Shown: one piece after another, positions 57,489 to 64,000 of the stretch | How the letters are laid out: every line of letters begins with the position of its first letter | Numbering within the stretch: position 1 is the stretch's first letter | Made by a program: the position numbers and the translations under genes | The notes under the pieces: generated by a model | Seen by the model: only the letters and a program-made list of their open reading frames with translations | Told to the model about the DNA's origin: nothing | Databases searched by the model: none | Assembly (NCBI GenBank): GCA_947489525.1 | Contig: CANLDW010000001.1 | Coordinates: forward strand, 839,810 to 903,809 | DNA length: 64,000 nucleotides | Reading direction: 5' to 3' | From: an uncultured Psychrobacter sp. | GTDB taxonomy: Bacteria; Pseudomonadota; Gammaproteobacteria; Pseudomonadales; Moraxellaceae

Positions 57489-57653
57489 CTATAGCTAGTC
57501 CAGAATAAAAAAGGATAAGCACACGTTAATGTGCTACTGGAATGCTCGTTTTAAATAACAGTTGCGAAGCCTCTGGCGTTTTGAGGTTGCACAGCAAGCG
57601 AGGAAAATTTATACCAGTAACACGGTATCCTTTTTTAAATGGGATCAACTATA
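57489..57653. repeat. Dispersed repeat, copy C (divergent)
   Basis: It starts CTATAGCTAGTCCAG and ends GGGATCAACTATAA. The core shares GTTGCGAAGCCTCTGGCG, GCACAGCA and AAATTTATACCAGTAA with copies A and B, but an inner stem CACACGTTAATGTGC-like block differs. The rest of 57414-57944 is AT-rich with no further feature apart from the ssb terminator at 57877-57901. Confidence 0.8.
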
Positions 57654-57876
57654 ACAGCGTTTATATTAACTATAACGTTAATATTAACATGCTGCCAGTT
57701 AAACGATAAATAGATAGCGTCAAAAGATTAGCACATTTACCATAGGCAATAAATAACTAAATTTAATTAATAGTATATAGAATATTAAACTTCGGGTTTT
57801 ATTAACTAAATAAGTAGGCTAAAAATTTATAAATATCTAATCGTAAGCTTGCATTAAACCAAGGCTTATTAAATAA

Positions 57877-57901
57877 AAAACCTCGCCAGTAGCGAGGTTT
57901 T
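57877..57901 (-). terminator. Intrinsic terminator after ssb
   Basis: AAAACCTCGC (57877-57886), five-base loop, GCGAGGTTTT (57892-57901). On the minus strand more T follows. Confidence 0.95.
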
Positions 57902-57944
57902 GGATAAAATGCGTTATTAGTACAACATTTTGTTATGGTATAAA

Positions 57945-58469
57945 TTAGAACGGAATATCATCATCAACTGGACCATCAGGCATAGCATTGGTTTTAGAAG
58001 CACTGCCCTGATTCGCATTAAATGGGTTTTGCTGATTATTAGTATTTTGACTATTATTAAAAGCGTTTTGATTATTGTTTTGACCTATCGCTGCGCCTTG
58101 ATTGCCATAGCTGTTATCCTGACCTTGTCCACCGCCTGCGCTGTCCAGCATCTGCATTTGATCAGCGCGAATCTCGGTAATATAACGATCTTGACCGCTT
58201 TGATCTTGATACTTACGCGTACGTAAGCTGCCTTCAATATAGACTTTGCTGCCCTTACGTAGATACTGCGCCGCAATCTCCCCTAGACGGTTAAATAGCG
58301 AGATGCGGTGCCATTCGGTCGCTTCTCTTTTTTCGCCACTTTGCTTGTCGGTCCACTGCTCAGAGGTCGCCACTGAAATGTTCGTCACACTACCACCGTT
58401 GTTGAATTGACGAGCCTCAGGATCTGCTCCAAGATTACCTATGATAATGACTTTATTGACTCCGCGCAT
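57945..58469 (-). CDS. ssb: Single-stranded DNA-binding protein
   Basis: OB-fold SSB of 174 residues: [17 protein letters not shown] at the start, [13 protein letters not shown] in the middle, and the acidic partner-binding tail ending DDDIPF. A Gln/Asn/Gly-rich linker joins fold and tail. The yajR-type gene lies 154 nt before it and uvrA beyond, a common gammaproteobacterial order. Confidence 0.97.
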   Translation of the reverse strand: MRGVNKVIIIGNLGADPEARQFNNGGSVTNISVATSEQWTDKQSGEKREATEWHRISLFNRLGEIAAQYLRKGSKVYIEGSLRTRKYQDQSGQDRYITEIRADQMQMLDSAGGGQGQDNSYGNQGAAIGQNNNQNAFNNSQNTNNQQNPFNANQGSASKTNAMPDGPVDDDIPF

Positions 58470-58623
58470 AATAGCGTCCTTTTATTAATGAAGGGTTTGA
58501 TAAATGACTCTAACAGTATCTTTAAAGAAACTAACCAATATTACCAGTAATATGGCTTTACTTTAACCAATTTTTGTTTAAATATCTACTAAGCTATACT
58601 TCTATACGACATGTATTGTCGTC

Positions 58624-59988
58624 TCAAATATCCAACGGGCTTTGAGCCAAATGTGACAGCTCTTTTTTGGCTGCATCATCCAGTTGCGTCTTGTCCAGCT
58701 TTAGATAAGCGACTTGCTCTTTTGCCATGACCACCAACTCATCAACGCCATGAATGGCTAGTATCTGTCTTGACCACGCTTGCACATCCGCATCTTTAGG
58801 AATGCTCACTGTCGTGCTCGATAAATAAGGCGGCTGAGCGATAGGAATAATAAGCAGCAACGCTGCTGCCATTATCACAGATAACAGCCCCCACGCTAGC
58901 AAATCAGGCTGTTTTAATAGCAGCCCTCCCATCGCCCCGCCGACGAATGCGCCAAAGAACTGACTGGACGAATTTAGCCCCATTGCCGTCGCTTTATTCG
59001 CGACCGGTGCACGTTTGGATATCCAAGAGGGAATGGTCGCCTCAAGCAAATTAAACCCCATAAAATAAAGCAATAATCCTAAAATGATACCGACACCGAC
59101 TTGACTACCGAGCGCTAATAACGCTAACGAGGCCGTCATTAGAGCCATCGCACCTAAAAACACTTGGCGCATTTTTCGCTGTTTCTCAGCGATGATAATA
59201 AAAGGAATAGCAACAGCAAAACCAATAAATAATAGTGGCAAATAGACCAAACCTTGCTGACGTACTGATAGCCCTAGCACTTCTGAGAGCTGATGTGGCA
59301 AAATGACAAAAATTGCTGTCATGGTGAGATGTAGCGCAAAGATACCGATATGTAAACGATTAAGATCACTAATCTTGAGGACAGTGGATAACTGCTCGCC
59401 AATCGATTTATTATCAAGATTGTGTTTGAGTACGCGTAGCGGTGTTGGCACTACAAACAATAATATCATTGCTAATAGCGCAAAGCCTGCGGTCAGCCAA
59501 AACAGACCAGAGATACCAAGCGAGCCCACCAATAGTGGCCCGAAGGCAAAAGCGAGCATAATAGAGGTCGCTATCGTCAAACCCATAGTGGCCATCGCTT
59601 TGGTGCGCACCTCCTCACGCGTCACATCGGCAAGCAGTGCCATCAACACTGCCGATACCGCCCCACTACCTGCCAGCGCGCGCCCAATAATGACCTCATA
59701 AATATCGGTAGCATTGGCAGCGATAATACCGCCAATTGCGAATAGCACCAGACCGAGCATGATGATAGGCTTACGCGGAAACTTATCAGCAGCAAGACTC
59801 ATCGGTATTTGGAAAATAGCTTGACCAAGCCCATAGATACCCACGGCTAGGCCGATCAAAAACGGTGTGGCATGCGCGTAGCTGTCACCATAGACTGAGA
59901 ATACTGGCACGATCATAAACAGACCAATCATACGTAGCGCAAAAATACCACCAACGCCTAGGATTGCCCGTTTTTCTACGCTGTTCAT
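58624..59988 (-). CDS. YajR-like MFS transporter with C-terminal cytoplasmic domain
   Basis: A 454-residue MFS protein with 12 helices and a C-terminal ferredoxin-like domain (about 390-454, DADVQAWSRQILAIHG then VVMAKEQVAYLKLDK), the YAM-domain layout of E. coli YajR, which is also 454 residues. Motif A is GRALAGSGAVSAV-like with DKFPRKP. GAGG five bases before ATG 59988 sets the start; a longer frame to 60036 lacks one. The substrate is unknown. Confidence 0.88.
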   Translation of the reverse strand: MNSVEKRAILGVGGIFALRMIGLFMIVPVFSVYGDSYAHATPFLIGLAVGIYGLGQAIFQIPMSLAADKFPRKPIIMLGLVLFAIGGIIAANATDIYEVIIGRALAGSGAVSAVLMALLADVTREEVRTKAMATMGLTIATSIMLAFAFGPLLVGSLGISGLFWLTAGFALLAMILLFVVPTPLRVLKHNLDNKSIGEQLSTVLKISDLNRLHIGIFALHLTMTAIFVILPHQLSEVLGLSVRQQGLVYLPLLFIGFAVAIPFIIIAEKQRKMRQVFLGAMALMTASLALLALGSQVGVGIILGLLLYFMGFNLLEATIPSWISKRAPVANKATAMGLNSSSQFFGAFVGGAMGGLLLKQPDLLAWGLLSVIMAAALLLIIPIAQPPYLSSTTVSIPKDADVQAWSRQILAIHGVDELVVMAKEQVAYLKLDKTQLDDAAKKELSHLAQSPLDI

Positions 59989-60449
59989 AGTTGCCTCATT
60001 GAGTTTGCCTGAGCAGACTGACACTGATAAAAGCAAATGTATCAGCTATAAGTGTCAATGGTTGCGACCCTACTAGAAGATATTGGCATCTGCAACCTAC
60101 CAATCAAGCCCAACAGTATAAGACATTCGCCCTTTTGTTGCCGAAACTTTTGTTTTTTATCCTATGCCGTACGCGCAGTGCTTACCCGCCCTTGTTTTGT
60201 TACGAAGTGCATCGATATGCTTATTACACCTTGAATAATGCCGCCATCATAACAATAAAGTAACACGTCGCTATCAGGTTCACATATTCACATTGGCGAT
60301 CTTAGGTGTAGCAGTTATTTATTAGTGTATTAGTTCAAACTTTGCAAATAAAAAAACAACTATTGGAGGGTGGCACTGCTCTACCTTTATAAAATAATAA
60401 AACGCACAATCCTTCACGAATAACGTAGCGCATTAATATTTTGGCAAAA
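59989..60449. other. Intergenic stretch without a recognisable gene
   Basis: This part of the 816-nt gap between the yajR-type gene and uvrA holds only a 60-codon plus-strand frame (60052-60234) with no Shine-Dalgarno and no family features, which I regard as spurious. No hairpin with a T tail was seen. Confidence 0.5.
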
Positions 60450-60613
60450 ATATAGTGAGTTCAGTATAAAAACGATACAGCGGGACTGGGATGCTTTTTT
60501 TTTAAAACATAGGTTGCGCAGCCTCTGTCGGCATAGGCACAGCACGCCAGTCAAATTTATACCAGTTCCGCGTTTAAATATAATGTATCTGTTTTATTTA
60601 AAATTGACTATAG
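60450..60613. repeat. Dispersed repeat, copy B
   Basis: Nearly the same as copy A (37268-37430), same orientation, with about ten differences and a longer T run. It starts TATAGTGAGTTCAGT and ends AATTGACTATAG. It lies 192 bases before the uvrA start. Confidence 0.9.
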
Positions 60614-60804
60614 CAACTCATAATTTGATTGATAATCTTGTCAGTGTTTTCTTGTTAATAGCGTGATCTTTAACGTCCTCGATCAGTCATAAATGAAATG
60701 ATGCAGCGCATATTTAATCTTATTTACAACAAGTTCAAAATCTGATCTTATTTCTTTTAAACATGACCCAATCCCCATTTTAGCAAATAGGAAACCCATA
60801 AACG

Positions 60805-63699
60805 ATGGCACATGACCACATTGCAATACGCGGCGCCCGCACGCACAATCTAAAAAACATTGATCTGGATATTCCACGTGATAAGTTCGTGGTGATCACA
60901 GGTTTATCAGGCTCTGGTAAATCGTCTTTAGCTTTTGATACGTTATACGCTGAAGGTCAGCGCCGCTATGTTGAGAGCTTATCCGCTTATGCGCGCCAGT
61001 TTTTATCACAAATGGAAAAGCCTGAGGTCGATAGTATTGAAGGTTTGTCGCCTGCTATTGCCATCGAGCAAAAATCAACCAACCACAACCCGCGCTCAAC
61101 GGTCGGTACGATTACCGAGATTTACGACTACTTGCGCCTATTATATGCGCGTATCGGTACGCCTTACTGCCCTGAGCACGGCGAGCCGATGGTCGCGCAG
61201 TCAGTCACTGAGATGGTTGATCAAGTGATGGCACTGCCTGTCGATACCAAGCTTATGATCTTAGCCCCTGTGATTCGTGAGCGTAAAGGCGAGCATACCG
61301 TCTTGCTTGAACAGCTTATCGGGCAAGGCTTTGTCCGCGTGCGCGTCGACGGTCATGTCTATGATACGGACGAGCTACCGACGCTCGATAAGAAGAAAAA
61401 GCACACCATTGAAGTCGTTGTCGATCGCTTTAAAGTCCGTGACGACTTGGGCAACCGCGTGGCTGAAAGTTTGGAGACCGCGCTGCGTTTGGGTCAAGGC
61501 CTCGTGACTTTGCATTTTATGGATGGTAATCCAAAGGATGGCGGCACAGATGATCAAGTGATGTCCGCTAAGCATTCCTGCCCTGTCTGTGATCGCGCAG
61601 TCTCTGAGCTTGAGCCGCGTATGTTTAGCTTTAACAATCCATATGGGGCTTGCCCAAGCTGTGATGGTCTGGGTAAACGTCAATACTTCGCCGCTGAAAA
61701 GCTGATTACCCATCATGACAAAACGCTTAATCAAGGCGCGATTAACGGTTGGGATAAGCGCCATTCGTACTACTTTGGGCTCTTAACTACTGTTTGTAAT
61801 CACTTCAACATCGATATGGATACGCCGTGGACGGATCTATCCAAAAAGCAGCAAGACCTCATCATGCACGGTTCAGGTAAAGAAAAACTCACCTTTAACT
61901 TTACCGATGAGCGCGGACGCAAAACCAATAAAACCATTCCGTTTGAAGGCGTCCTCCCCTATCTTGAGCGCCGTTATGCCAAGACGCAAAGCAATCTCGT
62001 GCGTGATGAATTAGCCAAATATCTTGCTGATACCACCTGTAACGTTTGTGATGGTGCGCGCCTGAACGAGATATCACGTAATGTCCGTGTCGATGAGCAA
62101 ACTATCGCTGAGATCGTCAAACTCTCTATCGGCGATGCGGCTGACTACTATAAAAGCCTTAAAATCAGCGGTCATAAAGGGGAAGTTGCTGAAAAAATCT
62201 TTAAAGAGATTAACGAGCGTCTTAACTTTTTGGTCAGTGTGGGACTGGATTATCTGACCCTTGCCCGCTCTGCTGAAACCCTATCGGGCGGTGAAGCGCA
62301 GCGTATTCGTCTTGCTAGCCAAATTGGTGCCGGTTTGATGGGCGTGATGTACGTGCTTGATGAGCCATCCATTGGCTTGCATCAGCGCGATAACGATCGC
62401 TTGCTTAAGACTTTAACGCGCCTGCGTGATTTGGGCAATACCGTCCTCGTTGTTGAGCATGATGAAGACGCTATTCGCCAAGCCGATCACGTCATTGATA
62501 TCGGTATCGGCGCAGGTGTGCACGGTGGTCATATCATCGCCCAAGGTACGGTCGATGAGATCATGGCAACTAAAGACTCGCTGACTGGACAATATATGTC
62601 TGGGGAAAAGCGCATTGAGATTCCAAGCATTCGCCATAAAGCTAAAACCATAGAAGTTGAGGGTAAAAAGAAAAAAGTACCCCTGAGCATCGAACTCAAA
62701 GGTGCGTCTGGTAACAACTTAAAAGACGTTGATTTGAGTTTGCCAGTTGGAGTGATGACTTGTATCACCGGTGTATCAGGCTCAGGTAAATCAACCTTGA
62801 TTAACCGCACTTTAATGCCTATCGCTGCTACTCAATTGAATAATGCCTCAACCTTAAGCGCGGACAAGCACGACAGCATCAGCGGACTTGAGCATTTGGA
62901 CAAAATGGTCGATATCGACCAAAGCCCGATTGGGCGTACCCCGCGCTCCAATCCAGCGACGTATACCGGTGTGTTTACGCCGGTGCGTGAGATGTTTGCA
63001 CAAACGCCTGAAGCACGTGCGCGTGGCTATAAGCCGGGGCGCTTTAGCTTCAACGTAAAAGGTGGTCGCTGTGAGATGTGCCAAGGCGACGGACTTATCA
63101 AGGTTGAGATGCATTTCTTGCCAGATATGTACGTGCCGTGTGATGCCTGCGGCGGCAAACGCTATAACCGCGAGACCTTAGAGATTCACTATAAAGGCAA
63201 AACCATCGCTGACGTCCTCGATATGACTGTCGAAGATGCCACAGAATTTTTCTCCGCCATTCCAGCGATTTATCGTCGCCTGCAAGCGCTGATGGATGTG
63301 GGTCTAAGCTACATTCGCCTCGGTCAATCCGCGCCTACCCTATCAGGCGGTGAAGCCCAGCGAGTGAAACTCGCGCGCGAGCTTGCCAAGCGTGATACGG
63401 GACAGACACTATATATCTTGGATGAGCCAACGACTGGCTTGCATTTCCATGATATTGATAAGCTGCTCAATATCCTGCATGCGCTACGTGATAAAGGCAA
63501 TACCATTGTCGTCATTGAGCATAACTTAGACGTTATCAAAACCGCTGATTGGGTCATTGATCTTGGCCCTGAGGGTGGTAAAGGTGGCGGCATGATCATC
63601 GCCGAGGGTACGCCTGAGGAAGTTGCGGAAGTTAAGGGTTCGCATACCGGTGAGTTTTTAAAGCCAGTGCTTGAGCAGACGATGTCTGAGGCGAGTTAG
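60805..63699 (+). CDS. uvrA: Excinuclease ABC subunit A
   Basis: DNA damage-recognition ATPase of nucleotide excision repair, 964 residues. Two ABC modules: Walker [10 protein letters not shown] near the start and GVSGSGKST in the second half, signatures LSGGEAQR in both, and Walker B YVLDEPS and YILDEPT. Zinc modules: CPVC...CPSC (near 255-280) and CEMC...CDAC (near 757-780). No LexA-type box is seen upstream. Confidence 0.99.
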   Translation: MAHDHIAIRGARTHNLKNIDLDIPRDKFVVITGLSGSGKSSLAFDTLYAEGQRRYVESLSAYARQFLSQMEKPEVDSIEGLSPAIAIEQKSTNHNPRSTVGTITEIYDYLRLLYARIGTPYCPEHGEPMVAQSVTEMVDQVMALPVDTKLMILAPVIRERKGEHTVLLEQLIGQGFVRVRVDGHVYDTDELPTLDKKKKHTIEVVVDRFKVRDDLGNRVAESLETALRLGQGLVTLHFMDGNPKDGGTDDQVMSAKHSCPVCDRAVSELEPRMFSFNNPYGACPSCDGLGKRQYFAAEKLITHHDKTLNQGAINGWDKRHSYYFGLLTTVCNHFNIDMDTPWTDLSKKQQDLIMHGSGKEKLTFNFTDERGRKTNKTIPFEGVLPYLERRYAKTQSNLVRDELAKYLADTTCNVCDGARLNEISRNVRVDEQTIAEIVKLSIGDAADYYKSLKISGHKGEVAEKIFKEINERLNFLVSVGLDYLTLARSAETLSGGEAQRIRLASQIGAGLMGVMYVLDEPSIGLHQRDNDRLLKTLTRLRDLGNTVLVVEHDEDAIRQADHVIDIGIGAGVHGGHIIAQGTVDEIMATKDSLTGQYMSGEKRIEIPSIRHKAKTIEVEGKKKKVPLSIELKGASGNNLKDVDLSLPVGVMTCITGVSGSGKSTLINRTLMPIAATQLNNASTLSADKHDSISGLEHLDKMVDIDQSPIGRTPRSNPATYTGVFTPVREMFAQTPEARARGYKPGRFSFNVKGGRCEMCQGDGLIKVEMHFLPDMYVPCDACGGKRYNRETLEIHYKGKTIADVLDMTVEDATEFFSAIPAIYRRLQALMDVGLSYIRLGQSAPTLSGGEAQRVKLARELAKRDTGQTLYILDEPTTGLHFHDIDKLLNILHALRDKGNTIVVIEHNLDVIKTADWVIDLGPEGGKGGGMIIAEGTPEEVAEVKGSHTGEFLKPVLEQTMSEAS

Positions 63700-63725
63700 T
63701 CGGTTGATTGTTTGGTTTTGATTTG

Positions 63726-63757
63726 AAGGCTGCTCTTTTTAGGGTGGCCTTTTTTTT
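63726..63757 (+). terminator. Intrinsic terminator after uvrA
   Basis: AAGGCTGCTCT, loop TTTT, AGGGTGGCCTT, with three G-T pairs, then T7. It lies 27 bases after the uvrA stop. The rest up to 63990 is AT-rich leader. Confidence 0.85.
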
Positions 63758-63990
63758 GTCTATATCTAAAACCCTTGATGCCAATACTAATATAATAATT
63801 CAAAACTTAGATAGTTATATCCTAGTGAATATATAAACTTAACGTTCGTTGCTGTAATATTTCTGATAAGTTATAATTCTTACTTTATTCAATATAAAAG
63901 ATATGACTAGGGCTAATGGTAATCCCCCCAAAAAATAAGAACACTTAAAATTAGAGAGTAACTGCTAAACTATATCAGCAGGAGAATCCT

Positions 63991-64000
63991 ATGAAGAAGA
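63991..64000 (+). CDS. Start of an unidentified gene, cut by the window edge
   Basis: CAGGAG (63979-63984) six bases before ATG 63991 and the codons for Met-Lys-Lys suggest the start of a gene with a basic N-terminus, perhaps an exported protein. Only three codons are visible. Confidence 0.5.

Noticed and set aside
59303..59701. 132-codon plus-strand frame inside the yajR-type gene
   Set aside because: Antisense shadow of the transporter; low-complexity Ala/Ser/Thr composition typical of an opposite-strand frame.
60052..60234. 60-codon frame between the yajR-type gene and uvrA
   Set aside because: No Shine-Dalgarno and no recognisable features; kept only as a note in the intergenic entry.
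61375..61764. 129-codon minus-strand frame inside uvrA
   Set aside because: Fully antisense to a well-supported gene and without family features or a ribosome site.

Overview
The window looks like a chromosomal segment of a gammaproteobacterium of the family Moraxellaceae, most probably Psychrobacter. This rests on overall gene content, on moderate base composition, on gene orders shared with Acinetobacter and Pseudomonas (narXL/narK/narGHJI/ppiC/moaA, uvrA/MFS/ssb), and on protein style. It is an inference without database searches. No rRNA, tRNA, CRISPR array, prophage or transposase gene was seen.

Region by region. 1-5.9 kb is a copper-response locus. Minus-strand structural genes (Met-rich periplasmic protein, membrane c-type cytochrome, DUF411 lipoprotein, Tat-exported multicopper oxidase CopA cut by the window edge) diverge from a CopRS two-component system across a perfect 22-bp palindrome resembling the CusR/CopR box. 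A CopD-like membrane protein and a hemerythrin follow. 6.4-26.4 kb is a nitrate-respiration and nitric-oxide island: moaD, moaB, moaA, a PpiC isomerase, flavohaemoglobin hmp, narIJHG, narK, divergent narXL, then nsrR, nnrS and a second nitrate transporter. NarL-type 7-2-7 heptamer pairs lie before narG and between narK and narX. NsrR-type 11-1-11 palindromes lie before hmp and nnrS. NarX/NarL would sense nitrate, NarGHI reduce it, Moco genes and chaperones assemble the enzyme, NarK proteins move nitrate and nitrite, and NsrR would switch on Hmp and NnrS against NO.

27-34 kb is an accessory stretch: a YcaC-like hydrolase, a XapX membrane protein whose stop codon was hit by a 300-bp MITE, two convergent paralogous YtcJ-type amidohydrolases (one cytoplasmic, one lipoprotein), and LtrA. 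34-37 kb holds umuC followed by umuD (reversed order), a YgjP-type metallopeptidase and a DUF305 protein. 37.7-46.7 kb holds the TgpA/DUF58/MoxR cassette, a lipoprotein cytochrome c, a FimX-type degenerate GGDEF/EAL protein and a large unknown protein. 46.8-52.6 kb holds epmB/efp, a hybrid histidine kinase, tcdA, a TatD nuclease and a small membrane protein. 52.7-56.9 kb holds type II secretion genes gspN-gspC-gspD. 57-63.7 kb holds hns, ssb, a YajR-type MFS transporter and uvrA.

The intergenic DNA carries several repeats: a 300-bp MITE with 17-bp perfect terminal inverted repeats, three copies of a roughly 163-bp dispersed element, and several short tandem arrays. I did not find a convincing wholly new multigene system. 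The strongest unusual items are the NsrR with a 40-residue insertion between its cluster cysteines and its matching operators, the MITE landing in a stop codon, the dispersed repeat family, and the FimX-linked unknown protein.
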